Positions 1 to 12,770 of a stretch of 64,000 nucleotides of DNA are shown one piece after another. The DNA is taken from contig NW_026870964.1 in assembly GCF_033118175.1 (NCBI RefSeq), forward strand, positions 62,001 through 126,000, read 5' to 3'. Every line of letters begins with the position of its first letter. Within the stretch, counting starts at the first letter, position 1. Position numbers and translations under genes: made by a program. Source of the stretch: Dama dama (taxonomy: Eukaryota; Chordata; Mammalia; Artiodactyla; Cervidae). The notes beneath the pieces were generated by a model. It was given only the letters and a program-made list of their open reading frames with translations. It was not told the origin of the DNA and searched no databases.

Positions 1-1635
1 TTTCACCTTTTGAAGCTCTTCATATTTTTCACACCTTTTCAGGGTCTTCATGTTTTTGAACACCGTTCCATGCTCCTCCTATTTTTCAGAACGTTTCATG
101 CTCCTCTTATTTTTCACAGCTTTTCAGGCTCTTCATGTTTTTCTACAGCATTTCATGCTCCTCCTATTTTTCAGACCGTTTCATGCTCCTCAAATTTTTT
201 ACACATTTTGAAGCTCTTCATATTTTTCACAACTTTTCATGCCCTTCATCTTTTAAAAAACCGCTTCATGCTCCTCCTATTTTTCAGACCGTTAAATGCT
301 CCTCATATTTTTGACACCTTATGAATCTCTTCATATATTTCACAGCTTTTCATGATTTCATGTTTTTCAACAACGCTTCATGCTGCTCCTAATTTCATTC
401 CGTTTCATGCTTCTCATATCTTTGACACCTTTTGAAGATCTTCATATTTTTCACACCTTTTCATGCTCTTCATCTTTTTCAAAACAGTTTCATTCTCATC
501 CTAATTTTCAGACTGTTTCATGCTCCTCATATTTTTGACAAGTTTTGAAGCTCTTCATATTTTTCACACCTTTTCAGGCTCTTCATGTTTTTAAACACCG
601 CTTCAAGCTCCTCCTATTTTTCAGACCGTTTCATACTCCTCATATTTTTGACACCTTTTGAACCTCTTCATATTTTTCACACCTTTTCAGGCTCTTCATG
701 TTTTTCAACACCGCTTCATGCTCCTCCTATTTTTCAGACCGTTTAATCCTCCTCATGTATTTCACACCTTTTGAAGCTCTTCATATTTTTCACACCTTTT
801 CAGGCTCTTCATGTTTTTGAACACCATATCATGCTCCTTCTATTTTGGAGACCGTTTCATTCTCCTCATATTTTGGACACCTTTTGAAGCGCTTCATATA
901 TTTCACATCTTTTTAGGCTCTTCATTTTTTTCAATACCACTTCATGCTCCTCTTATTTTTCAGACCGTTTCATGCTCATCTCATTTTGACACCTTTTGAA
1001 GCTCTTCCTATTTTTCACACCTTTTGAAGCTCTTCATATTTTTCACACCGTTTCAGGCTCTTAATTTTTTTGAACACCAATTCATACTCCTTCTATTTTG
1101 GAGACCGTTTCATTCTCCTCATAATTTGGACACCTTTTGAAGCTCTTCATATATTTCACACCTTTTCAGGCTTTTCATTTTTTTCAAGACCACTTCATGC
1201 TCCTCATATTTTTCTGAACTTTTCATGCTCATCTCATTTTGACACCTTTTGAAGCTCTTCATATTTTTCACTACTTTTGAAGCTTTTAATATTTTTCACA
1301 CCTTTTCAGGCTCTTCATGATTTTCAACACTGTTTCATGCTCCTCCTATTTTTCAGACCGTTTCATGCTCATCTCATTTTTGACACCTTTTGAAGCTCTT
1401 CATATTTTTCTCACCTTTTGAAGCTCTTCATATTTTTCACACGTTTTCTGGCTCTTAAGGTTTTTCAACACCGCTTCATGCTGATTCTATTTTCCAGACC
1501 GTTTCATGCTCCTCATATTTTTGACACGTTTTGAATCTCTTCATATTTTTCACACTTTTTCAGGCTCTTCATGTTTTTGAACAACGTTTCATGCTCCTCC
1601 TATTTTTCAGACCGTTTCATGCTCCTCATATTTTT

Positions 1636-1805
1636 GACACCTTTTGAAGCTCTTCATATTTTTGAACACCGCTTCATGCTCCTCCTATTTTTCAGACCGT
1701 TTCATGCTCCTCATATTTTTGACACCTTTTGAATCTCTTCATATTTTTGAACACCACTTCATGCTCCTCCTATTTTTCAGACCGTTACATGCTCCTCATA
1801 TATTT
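1636..1805 (+). repeat. two tandem 85-bp three-subunit monomers
   Basis: The D-subunit tail GACACC falls at 1,636, 1,721 and 1,806, exactly 85 bp apart. Each unit lacks one 28-bp subunit: the start of A runs straight into the end of B (TCATATTTTTGAACACC). The length 85 = 113 - 28 shows that whole subunits can be lost while the phase of the array is kept. Confidence 0.85.
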
Positions 1806-2175
1806 GACACCTTTTGAAGATTTTCATATTTTTCACACCTTTTCAGGCTCTTCATGTTTTTGAACACCGCTTCATGCTCCTCCTATTTTTCAGACCGTTT
1901 CATGCTCCTCAGATTTTTGACACCTTTTGAGGCTCTTCATGTTTTTGAACACTGCTTCATGCTCCTCCTATTTTTCAGACCGTTTCATGCTCCTCATATA
2001 TTTGACACCTTTTGAAGCTTTTCATATTTTTCACATGTTTTCAGGCTCTTCATGTCTTTGAACACCGCTTCATGCTCCTCCTATTTTTCAGACCGTTTCA
2101 TGCTCCTCAGATTTTTGACACCTTTTGAGGCTCTTCATGTTTTTGAACACTGCTTCATGCTCCTCCTATTTTTCA
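1780..2175 (+). repeat. 198-bp local dimer, two copies
   Basis: The C-subunit tail GACCG recurs at 1,780, 1,978 and 2,176. The period of 198 bp is one full 113-bp monomer plus one 85-bp monomer that lacks a subunit (TTTTGAGGCTCTTCATG follows the D tail directly). Shared private variants include CTCAGATTTTTGACACC at 1,908 and 2,106 and CACTGCTTCATG in the short unit. This is a small higher-order repeat made after the short unit arose. Confidence 0.8.
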
Positions 2176-2851
2176 GACCGTTTCATGCTCCTCATATATT
2201 TGACACCTTTTGAAGCTCTTCATATTTTTCACACCTTTTCAGGCTCTTCATGTTTTTGAACATTGCTTCATGTTCCTCCTATTTTTCAGACCGTTTCATG
2301 CTCCTCATATATTCGACACCTATTGAAGCTCTTCATATAGTTCACACCATTTCAGGCTCTTCATGTTTTTCAACACCACTTCATTCTCCTCGTAATTTAA
2401 GACCGTTTCATGCTCCTCATATTTTTGACACCTTTAGAACCTCTTCATATATTTCACACATTTCCAGGCTCTTCATGTTTTTCAACACTCTTTCTTGCTC
2501 CTCCTATTTTTCAGATCGTTTCATGCTCCTCATATTTTGATACCTTTTGAAGCTCTTCATATTTCTCACACCTTTTCAGGCTCTTCATGTTTTTCAACAC
2601 CGTTTCATGCTCCTCCTCTTTTTCAGACCGTTTAATGCTCCTAATATATTTGACACGTTTTTAAGCTCTTCATATTTTTCACACCTTTTCAGGCTCTTCA
2701 TGTTTTTGAACACTGCTTCATGCTCCTACTATTTTTCAGACCGTTTCATGCTCATCTCATTTGAGCCACCTTTTTAAGCTTTTCATATTTTTCACACCAT
2801 TTCAGGCTCTTCATGTTTTTGAACACCGCTTCATGCTCCTCCTATTTTTCA

Positions 2852-3190
2852 GACCGTATCATGCTCCTCATATTTTTCACACCTTTTGAAGCTCTTCATA
2901 TTTTGCACACCTTTTCAGGCTCTTCATGTTTTTGAACACGGCTTCATGCTCCTCCTATTTTTCAGACCGTATCATGCTCCTCATATTTTTCACACCTTTT
3001 GAAGCTCTTCATATTTTTCACACCTTTTCAGGTTCTTCATGTTTTTGAACACAACTTCATGCTCCTCCTATTTTTCAGACCGTATCATGCTCCTCATATT
3101 TTTCACACCTTTTGAAGCTCTTCATATTTTTCACACCTTTTCAGGCTCTTCATGTTTTTGAACACCGCTTCATGCTCCTCCTATTTTTCA
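2852..3190 (+). repeat. three homogenised 113-bp monomers
   Basis: The marker GACCGTATCATGCTCC occurs at 2,852, 2,965 and 3,078, exactly 113 bp apart. In each case it is followed by a D subunit ending CACACC instead of GACACC. The rare GTATC variant and the altered tail are shared by all three copies, so they descend from one unit by local amplification. The next unit at 3,191 has AACCGTTTC and is outside the set. Confidence 0.85.
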
Positions 3191-4870
3191 AACCGTTTCA
3201 TGCCCTTCATATTTTTGACACATTTTGAAGCTCTTCATATTTTTCACACCTTTTCAGGATCTTCATGTTTTTGAACACCGTTTCATGCTCCTCCTTTTTT
3301 TCAGACCTTTCATGCTCCTCATATTTTTGGCACCTTTTGAAGCTCTTCATATTCTTCACACCTTTTCAGGCTCTTCATGTTTTTCAACAACACTTTATGC
3401 TCCTCCTCTTTTTCAGACCGTTTCATGCTCCTCATATTTTTGACACCTTTTGAAGCTCTTCATATTTTTCACACTTTTTCAGGTTCTTCATGTTTTGCAA
3501 CACCCCTACATGCTCCTCCTATTTTTCAGACCGTTTCATGCTCCTCATATTTTTGACACCTTTTGAAGCTCTTCATATATTTCACACCTTTTCAGGCTGT
3601 TCATGTTTTCAACACCACTTCATGCTCCTCCTATTTTTCAGATCGTTTCATGCTCATCTCGTTTTGGAAACCTTTTGAAGCTCTGCATATTTTTCACACC
3701 GTTTGAAGCTGTTCATATTCTTCATACGTTTTCATGCTCTTTATGTTTTTCAACACTGCTTCTTGCTCCTCCTATTGTTCAGACCGTTTAATGCTTCTCA
3801 TATTTTTGACACGTTTTGAGCTCTTCATATTTTTCACACCTTTTCAGGCTCTTCATGTTTTTGAACACCCTTTCATGCTCCTCCTATTTTTCAGACCATT
3901 TCATGCTCCTCATATTTTTGACACCTTTTGAAGCTCTTCATATTTTTCACACCTTTTCAGGCTTTTCATGTTTTTGAACACCGCTTCATGCTCCTCCTAT
4001 TTTTGACACCTTTTGAAGCACTTCATATTTTTCACACCTTTTCAGGCTCTTCATGTTTTTGAATACCGCTTCATGTTCCTCCTATTTTTCAGACCGTTTC
4101 ATGCTCCTCATATATTTGACACCTTTTGAAGCTCTTCATATTTTTTACAACTTTTCAGACTTTTCATGTTTTTGAACACCTCCTCATGCTCCTCCTATAT
4201 TTCACACCTTTTGAAGCTCTTCATATTTTTCACACCTTTTCAGGCTCTTCATGTTTTTGAACACCGCTTCATGATCCTCCTATTTTTCAGACCGTTTCAT
4301 TCTCCACATATATTTGAAATCTTTTGAAGCTCTTCATATTTTTCACACCTTTTCAGGCTGTTCATGTTTGTCAACACCGCTTCATTCTCCTCCTATTTTT
4401 CAGACCGTTTCTTGCTCCTTATATTTTTCACACCTTTTGATGCTCTTCATATTGTTCACAGCTTGTCAAGCTCTTCATATTTTTCAAACCTTTTGAAGCT
4501 GTTCATATTTTTCACACCTTTTCAGGCTCTTCATGTTTTTGAACACCGCTTCATGTTCCTCCTATTTTACAGACCGTTTCATGCTCCTCATATTTTTGAC
4601 ACCTTTTCAGGCTCTTCATGTTTTTCAACACCAATTCATGCTCCTCCTATTTTTCAGACCATATCATGCTCCTCATAATTTTGACACTTTTAGCAACTCT
4701 TCATTTTTTCACACCTTTTCAGGCTCTTCATATTTTCCAACACCGCTTCATGCTCCTCCTATTTTTCAGACCGTTTCATGCACATCTCATTTTTGACACC
4801 TTTGGAAGCTGTACATATTTTTCACACCTTTTGAAGTTCTTCATATTTTTCACACCTTTTGAGGGTCTCA

Positions 4871-6067
4871 TGTTTTTGAACACAGTTTCATGCTCCTCCT
4901 ATTTTTCAGACCATTTCATGCTCCTCATATGTTTCACACCTTTTGAAGCTCTTCCTATTTTTCACACCATTTCAGGCTCTTCATGTTTTTGAACACCTTT
5001 TTATGCTGCTCCTATTTTTCAGAACGTTTCATGCTCCTCATATATTTTAAAGCTTTTGAATCTCTTCATATTTTTCACACCTTTTCAGGTTGTTCATGTT
5101 TTTGAACACTGCTTCATACTCCTCCTTTTTTTCAGACTGTTTCATGCTCCTCATATATTTTAAAGCTTTTGAATCTCTTCATATTTTTCACACCTTTTCA
5201 GGCCCTTCATGTTTTTGAACACCGCTTCATGCTCCTCCTATTTTTCAGACCGTTTCATGCTCCTCATATTTTTGACACCGTTTGAAGCTCTTCATATTTT
5301 TCACACCTTTTCAGGCTCTTCATGTTTTTGAACACCGTTTCATGCCCTTCCTATTTTATACACCGTTTCATGCTCCTCATGTATTTCCCACATTTTGAAG
5401 CTCTTCATATTTTTTACACCTTTTCAGGCTCTTCATATTTTTGAACAGCGCTTCATGCTGCTCCTATTTGTCAGACCGTTTCATACCCCTCATGTATTTC
5501 ACACCTTGAAGCTCTTCATATTTTTCACACCTTTTCAGGCTCTTCATGTTTTTCAACACCGCTTCATGCTCCTTCTATTTTTCAGACCGGTTCATGCTCC
5601 TCATATTTTTGGCACCTTTTGAAGCTCTTCATATTTTTCACACCTTTTCAGGCTCTTCAGGTTTTTCAACACCGCTTCATGCTCCTCCTATTTTTCAGAC
5701 CGTTTCGTGCTCCTCATATTTTTGACACCTTTTGAAGCTCTTCATATTTTTCACACCTTTTCAGGCTCTTCATGTTTTTCAACATCGCTTCATGCTCCTC
5801 CTCTTTTACACACCATTTCGTGCTCCTCATATTTTTGACACCTTTAGAAGCTCTTCATATATTTCACACCTTTTCAGGCTCTTCATGTTTTCAGCACCAC
5901 TTCATGCTCCTCCTATTTTTCAGACCGTTTCATGCTCCTCATATTTTTGACACGTTATGAAGCTGTTCATATTTTTCACACCTTTTGAAGCTCTTCATAT
6001 TTTTCACACGTTTTCAGTTTCTTTATGTTTTTCAACACCGCTTCATGCTCCTCCTATTTTTCAGACC
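4871..6067 (+). repeat. 2.5-kb-spaced duplicated block, copy 1
   Basis: Sequence from 4,871 aligns to 7,352 at an offset of 2,481 bp. It shares rare variants such as ACACCTTTTTATGCTGCTCC, TATTTTAAAGCTTTTGAATC, the A-subunit truncation CACACCTTGAAGCTC and the tract CTCTTTTACACACC. From about 5,612 the offset becomes 2,593 because copy 2 has gained one 112-bp unit. Scattered mismatches (about one every 15-40 bases) mark it as older than the duplications at 13-23 kb and 34-44 kb. Confidence 0.8.
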
Positions 6068-7351
6068 GTATCATGCTCCTCATATTTTTGACACCTTTTG
6101 AAGCTCTTCATATTTTTCAGACCTTTTCAGGCTCTTCTTGGTTTTGAACACCGCTTCATGCTCCTCCTCTTTTTCACACCTTTTAAGCTCTTTATATTTT
6201 TCACACCTTTTCAGGCTCTTCATGTTTTTGAACACCACTTCATGCTTCTCCTATTTTTCAAACAGTTTCATGCTCCTCATGTATTTCACACTTTTTGAAG
6301 CTCTTCATATTTTTAACACCTTTTCAGTTTCTTTATGTTTTTCAACACCGCTTCATGCTCCTCCTAATTTTCATACCGTTTCATACTCCTCAAATTTTTC
6401 ACACCTTTTGAAGTTCTTCACATTTTTCACAACTTTTCAGGATCTTCATGTTTTTGAACACCGCTTCATGCTCCTCCTATTTTTCAGACCATTTCATGCT
6501 CCTCATGTATTTCACACCTTTTGATGCTCTTCATATTTTTACATCTTTTCAGGCTCTTCATGTTTTTGAACAAGGTTTCATGCTCCTCCTATTTTTCAGA
6601 CCGTTTCATGCTCCTCAAATATTTTAAAGCTTTTGAATCTCTTCATATTTTTCACACCTTTTCAGGCTGTTCATGTTTTTCAACACCGCCTCATGGTCCT
6701 CCTATTTTTCAGACCGTTTCATGCTCCTCAAGTATTTCACACCTTTTGAAGCTTTTCATATTTTTCACACCTTTTCAGGGTCTTCATGTTTTTCAACACC
6801 ACTTCATGCTACTCCTATTTTTCAGACCGTTTCATGCTCCTCATATATTTGACACATTTTGAAGCTCTTCATTTTTTTTCACACCTTTCCAGGCTCTTCA
6901 TTTCTTTGAAGACCACTTCATGCTCCTACTATTTTTCAGCCCATTTCATGCTTATCTCATTTTTGACACCTTCTGAAGCTCTTCATATTTTTCACAGCTT
7001 TTGAAGCTCTTCATATTTTTTACACCTTTTAAGGCTCTTCATGTTTTTGAACACCGCTTCATGCTCCTTCTATTTTTCAGACCGTTTCATGCTCCTCATA
7101 TTTTTGACACCGTTTGAAGCTCTTCATATTTTTCACACCTTTTCTGGCTGTTCATGTTTTATAACAACTCTTCATGCTCCTTTATTTTTCAGACCGTTTC
7201 TTGCTCCACATGTATTTCACACCTTTTGAAGCTCTTACTGTTTTTCACACCTTTTCAGGCTCTTCATGTTTTTGAACACTGCTTCATGTTCCTCCTATTT
7301 TTCAGACCGTTTCATGCTCCTCATATTTTTGACACCTTTTCAGGCTCTTCA
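6068..7351 (+). repeat. monomers between the 2.5-kb copies
   Basis: Ordinary diverged monomers fill this gap. Oddities are a doubled A/B junction near 6,160-6,200 (CTTTTTCACACCTTTTAAGC, with subunit parts missing), a variant TCAAATATTTTAAAGC near 6,613 related to the TTTTAAAGC units at 5,041 and 5,155, and long T runs near 6,870. No gene or unique sequence is present. Confidence 0.8.
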
Positions 7352-8660
7352 TGTTTTTGAACACAGCTTAATGCTCCTCCTATTTTTCAGACCATTTCAT
7401 GCTCCTCATATGTTTCACACCTTTTGAAGCTCTTCCTTTTTTTCACACCATTTCAGGCTCTTCATGTTTTTGAACACCTTTTTATGCTGCTCCTATTTTT
7501 CAGACCGTTTCATGCTCCTCATATATTTTAAAGGTTTTGAATCTCTTCATATTTTTCACACCTTTTCAGGCTGTTCATGTTTTTGAACACTGCTTCATAC
7601 TCCTCCTATTTTTCAGACCGTTTCATGCTCCTCATATATTTTAAAGCTTTTGAATCTCTTCATATTTTTCACACCTTTTCAGGCCCCTCATGTTTTTGAA
7701 CACCGCTTCATGCTCCTCCTATTTTTCAGACCGTTTCATGCTCCTCATATTTTTGACACCGTTTGAAGCTCTTCATATTTTTCACACCTTTTCAGGCTCT
7801 TCATGTTTTTGAACACCGTTTCATGCTCTTCCTATTTTATACACCGTTTCATGCTCCTCATGTATTTCCCACCTTTTGAAGCTCTTCATATTTTTTACAC
7901 CTTTTCAAGCTCTTCATATTTTTGAACAGCGCTTCATGCTGCTCCTATTTGTCAGACCGTTTCATACTCCTCATGTACTTCACACCTTGAAGCTCTTCAT
8001 ATTTTTCACACCTTTTCAGGCTCTTCATGTTTTTCAACACCGCTTCATGCTCCTCCTATTTTTCAGACCGTTTCATGCTCTTCATATTATTGACAGCTTT
8101 TGAAGCTCTTCATATTTTTCACACCTTTTCAGGGTCTTCATGTTTTTGAACACCGTTTCATGCTCCACCTATTTTTCAGACCTTTCATGCTCCTCATATT
8201 TTTGGCACCTTTTGAAGCTCTTCATATTTTTCACACCTTTTCAGGCTCTTCAAGTTTTTCAACACCGCTTCATGCTCCTCCTATTTTTCAGACCGTTTCG
8301 TGCTCCTCATATTTTTGACACCTTTTGAAGCTCTTCATATTTTTCACACCTTTTCACGCTCTTCATGTTTTTCAACATCGCTTCATGCTCCTCCTCTTTT
8401 ACACACCATTTCATGCTCCTCATATTTTTGACATCTTTAGAAGCTCTGCATATATTTCACACCTTTTCAGGCTCTTCATGTTTTCAGCACCACTTCATGC
8501 TCCTCCTATTTTTCAGACCGTTTCATGCTCCTCATATTTTTGACACGTTTTGAAGCTTTTCATATTTTTCACAACTTTTGAAGCTCTTCATATTTTTCAC
8601 ACGTTTTCAGTTTCTTTATGTTTTTCAACACCGCTTCATGCTCCTCCTATTTTTCAGACC
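7352..8660 (+). repeat. 2.5-kb-spaced duplicated block, copy 2
   Basis: This is the partner of 4,871-6,067. It is 112 bp longer because a unit at about 8,094-8,205 is absent from copy 1. That extra unit matches 3,219-3,330 at an offset of 4,875 bp, including TTTTCAGGGTCTTCATG and a one-base-short C tail (CAGACCTTTCATG). The insertion therefore appears to come from another part of the array, or was lost from copy 1. Confidence 0.8.
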
Positions 8661-8968
8661 TTTCATGCTCCTCATATTTTTGGCACCTTTTGAAGCTCTT
8701 CATATTCTTCACACCTTTTCAGGCTCTTCATGATTTTCAACACCGCTTCATGCTCCTCCTATTTTTCAGACCGTTTCATGCTCTTCTAATTTTTGACACC
8801 TTTTGAAGCTCTTCATATCTTTCACACCTTTTGAAACTTTTCCTATTTTTCACATTTTTGAAGCTCTTCATATTTTTCACACGTTTTCAGACTCTTCATG
8901 TTTTTCAACACCACTTCATGCTCCTCCTATTTTTCATAATGTTTCATGCTCCTCATATTTGTGACACC

Positions 8969-9840
8969 TTTTGATGCTCTTCATATTTTTCACACCTTTT
9001 GAAGCTCTTCATATATTTCACACCTTTTCAGGCTCTTCGTGTTTTCAAAACCACTTCATGCTCCTCCTATTTTTCAGCTCCTTTCATGCTAATCTAATTT
9101 TGACACCTATGAACCTCTTCATATTTTTCACACCTTTTCATGCGCTTCATGGTTTTGAACACCGGTTCATGCTCGTCTTATTTTTCAGGACGTTTCATGC
9201 TCCTCCTATTTTTTACACCTTTTGAAGCTCTTCATATTTGTCACACCTTTGCAGTCTCTGCATTTTTTTGAACACCGCTTCATGCTCCTCCAATTTTTCA
9301 TACCGTTTCATGCTCATCTCATTTTTGACACCTTTTGAAGCTCTTCATATTTTTCACACCTTTTGAATCTCTTCATATTTTTCACACCTTTTCAGGCTCT
9401 TCATGTTTTTGAACACGGCTTCATGCTCCTCCTATTTTTCAGACCGTTTCATACTCCTCATATGTTTGACACCTTTTGCAGCTCTTCATATTTTTCACTC
9501 TTTTTCAGGCTCTTCATGTTTTTCAACACCACATCATGCTCCTCCTATTTTTCAGACCGTATCATGCTCCTCATAATTTTGACACCTTTTGAAGCTCTAT
9601 ATATTTCTCACACCTCTTCAGGCTCTTCATGTTTTTGAGCACCACTTCATGCTCCTCCTATTTTTCAGACCGTTTCATGCTGCTCATGTATTTCACACGT
9701 TTTGAAGCTCTTCATATTTTTCACACCTTTTCATGCTTTTCATGTTTCTGAACACCGCGTCATGCTCCTCCTATTTTTCAGACCGTTTCATGCTTCTCAT
9801 ATTTTTCACACCTTTTGATGCTCTTCATATTTTTCACACC
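8969..9840 (+). repeat. dispersed variant block, copy 1
   Basis: The block carries a run of rare variants in fixed order: TTTTGATGCTCTTCAT, CCTTTCATGCTAATCTAA, TTTTCATGCGCTTCATG, CACCGGTTCATGCTC, CATATTTGTCACACC, GTCTCTGCATTTTTTTG, GAACACGGCTTCATG, CACCACATCATG, GAAGCTCTATATATTTCTC, TGAGCACCAC and TTTCATGTTTCTGAACACC. The same order is seen at 25,913-26,892, and its second half again at 28,262-28,722. Confidence 0.8.
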
Positions 9841-9845
9841 TTTTA

Positions 9846-11450
9846 GGCTCTTCATGACTTTCAACAACACTTCATGCTCCTCCTATTTTTCAGACTGATT
9901 CATGCTCCTCATGTATATCACACCTTTTGAAGCTCTTCATATTTTTCACACCTTTTCACGCTCTTCATGTTTTTCAACACCGCTTCATGATCCTCCTATT
10001 TTTCAGACCGTTTCATGCTCCTCATAATTTTGACACCTTTTGAAGCTCTTCATATATTTCACACCTTTTCAAGCTCTTCATTTTTTTCAACACCGCTTCA
10101 TGCTCCTCCTATTTTTCAGACCGTTTCATGCTCCTCATATTTTTGACACCTTTTGAAGGTCTTCATATTTTTTACACCTTTTGAAGCTCTTCATATATTT
10201 CACACCTTTTCAAGCTCTTCATGTTTATCAACACCACTTCATGCTCCTCCTATTTTTCATAACCTTTCATGCTAATCTAATTTTAGACACCTTTTGAAGC
10301 TCTTCATATTTTTCACACCTTTTCAGGCTGTTCCGGTTTTGGACACCACTTGATTCTCCTCGTATATTTCAGACCGTTTCATGGTCCTCATATTTATGAC
10401 TGCTTTTGAAGGTCTTCATATTTTTCAAACCTTTTGAAGCTCTTCATAAATTTCACACCTTTTCAGGCTCTCCATGATTTTGATCACCGTTTCATGCTCC
10501 TCCTATGTTTCAGACAATTTCATGCTCCTCATATTTTTGACACCTTTTGAAGCTCTTCATATTTCCAACACCTTTTCATTCACTTCATGTTTGTCAACAC
10601 CGCTTCATGCTCCTCCTATTTTTCAGACCGTTTCATGCTTATCTCATTTTTGACTCCTTTTGAAGCTCTTCATATTTTTCACACCTTTTGAAGCTCTTCA
10701 TATTTTTCACACCTTTTCTGGCTCTTCATATTTTTCGCACCTTTTCAGGGTCTTCATGTTTTTGAACACCTCTTCATGCTCCTCCTATTTTTCAGACCGA
10801 TTAATGCTCCTCATAATTTTGACACCTTTTGAAGCTCTTCATATTTTTCACACCTTTTGAAACTCTTCATATTTTTCACACGTTATCAGGCTCTTCATGT
10901 TTTTCAAAAACGTTTTATGCTCCTCCTATTTTTCAGACCGTTTCATGCTCATCTCATTTTTGACACCTTTTGAAGCTCTTCATATTTTTCACATTATTGA
11001 AGCTCTTCATATTTTTCTCACTTTTTCAGGCTCTTCATGTTTTTCAACACCGCTTCATGCTCCTCCTAATTTTCAGACCGTTTCATGCTCCTCATATTTT
11101 TCACACATTTTGACGCTCTTCATATTTTTCCCCTCTTTTCAGGCTCTTCATGTTTTTGAACACCGCTTAATGCTCCTCCTATTTTTCAGACCGTTTCATG
11201 CTCCTCATATTTTTGACACCTTTTGAAGCTCTTCATATTTTTCACACCTTTTCAGGCTCTTCATGTTTTTCAACACCGCTTCATGTTCCTCCTATTTTTC
11301 ACACCGTTTAATGCTCCTCATAATTTTGACACCTTTTGAAGCTCTTCATATTTTTCACCGCTTTTCAGGCTCTTCATGTTTTTGAACACCGCTTCATGCT
11401 TCTGCTATTTTTCAGAGCGTTTCTTGCTCCTCATAGTTTTGACACGTTTT
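9846..11450 (+). repeat. 1.77-kb higher-order repeat, copy 1
   Basis: This copy begins at the unique marker GGCTCTTCATGACTTTCAAC (9,846). Ordered private variants follow: TTTATCAACACCAC, CTAATCTAATTTTAGACACC, GGTTTTGGACACCAC, CATAAATTTCACACC, TTTGATCACCG, TCAGTCACTTCATG, CACCTCTTCATGCTCC, CAGACCGATTAATGC, CACGTTATCAGG, TTCAAAAACGTTTTATGC, CACATTATTGAAGC, TTCCCCTCTTTTCAGG and, near its end, CTTCTGCTATTTTTCAGAGC. Compared with copy 2 it lacks one A subunit before the GGTTTTGGAC unit. Confidence 0.82.
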
Positions 11451-12770
11451 GAAGCTCTTCATATTTTCCACACCTTTTCAGGCTCTTCATGTTTTTCAAC
11501 ACCACTTCATGCTCCTCCTTTTTTACAGACCGTTTCATGCTCCTCATATGTTTGACACCTTTTGAAGCTCTTCATATTTCTCAAACCTTTTCAGGCTCTT
11601 CATGTTTTTCAACACCGCTTCATGCTCCTCCTATTTTTCAGACCGTTTCATACTCATCTCATTTTTGACATCTTTTGAAGCTCTTCATATTTTTCACACC
11701 TTTTGAAACTCTTCATACTTTCACTCCTTTTTTGGCTCTTCATATTTTTCGCACCTTTTCAGGGTATTCATGTTTTTGAAAAACTCTTCATGCTCCTCCT
11801 ATTTTTCAGACCGATTAATGCTCCTCATAATTTTGACACCTTTTGAAGCTCTTCATATTTTTCACACCTTTTGAAACTCTTCATATTTTTCACACGTTAT
11901 CAGGCTCTTCATGTTTTTCAAAAACGTTTTATGCTCCTCCTATTTTTCAGACCGTTTCATGCTCATCTCATTTTTGACACCTTTTGAAGCTCTTCATATT
12001 TTTCACATTATTGAAGCTCTTCATATTTTTCTCACATTTTCAGGCTCTTCATGTTTTTCAACACCGCTTCATGCTCCTCCTAATTTTCAGACCGTTTCAT
12101 GCTCCTCATATTTTTGACACCTTTTGAAGCTCTTCATATTTTTCACACCTTTTCAGGCTCTTCATGTTTTTCAACAGCGCTTCATGCTCCTCCTATTTTT
12201 CACACCGTTTAATGCTCCTCATAATTTTGACACCTTTTGAAGCTCTTCATAGTTTTCACCGCTTTTCAGGCTCTTCATGTTTTTGAACACCGCTTCATGC
12301 TTCTGCTATTTTTCAGAGCGTTTCTTGCTCCTCATAATTTTGACACCTTTTGAAGCTCTTCATATTTTCCACACCTTTTCAGGCTCTTCATGTTTTTCAA
12401 CACCACTTCATGCTCCTCCTTTTTTACAGACCGTTTCATGCTCCTCATATGTTTGACACCTTTTGAAGCTCTTCATATTTCTCAAACCTTTTCAGGCTCT
12501 TCATGTTTTTCAACACCGCTTCATGCTCCTCCTATTTTTCAGACCGTTTCATACTCATCTCATTTTTGACATCTTTTGAAGCTCTTCATATTTTTCACAC
12601 CTTTTGAAACTCTTCATATTTTCACTCCTTTTTTGGCTCTTCATATTTTTCGCACCTTTTCAAGGTATTCATGTTTTTGAACACCTCTTCATGCTCCTCC
12701 TACTTTTCAGACCGATTAATGCTCCTCATAATTTTGACACCTTTTGAAGCTCTTCATATTTTTCACACCT
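10797..12770 (+). repeat. local 9-monomer duplication inside the HOR domain
   Basis: Sequence from about 10,797 recurs from about 11,811 at an offset of 1,014 bp, 9 monomers long. After the TAATTTTCAG unit the offset drops to exactly 901 bp, because the monomer at about 11,098-11,210 (with TTCCCCTCTTTTCAGG) is absent from the second copy. 1,014 - 901 = 113, so exactly one monomer was lost or gained. Shared markers are TTCAAAAACGTTTTATGC, CACATTATTGAAGC, CTCCTTTTTTACAGACC and CTCCTTTTTTGGCTC. Confidence 0.85.

Larger units (their letters stand above)
1..4870 (+). repeat. diverged monomers with local expansions
   Basis: Monomers here differ from one another at several positions and show no long repeat period that I could detect. 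Some B subunits have GAACACC and some CAACACC. D subunits occur as the plain form, as a CATGTATTTCACACC form (about 740-770) and as an ATCTCATTTT form (about 970-990 and 1,360-1,390). Units with subunit A doubled occur, for example near 1,000-1,050 and 1,240-1,300. No gene is present. Confidence 0.85.
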
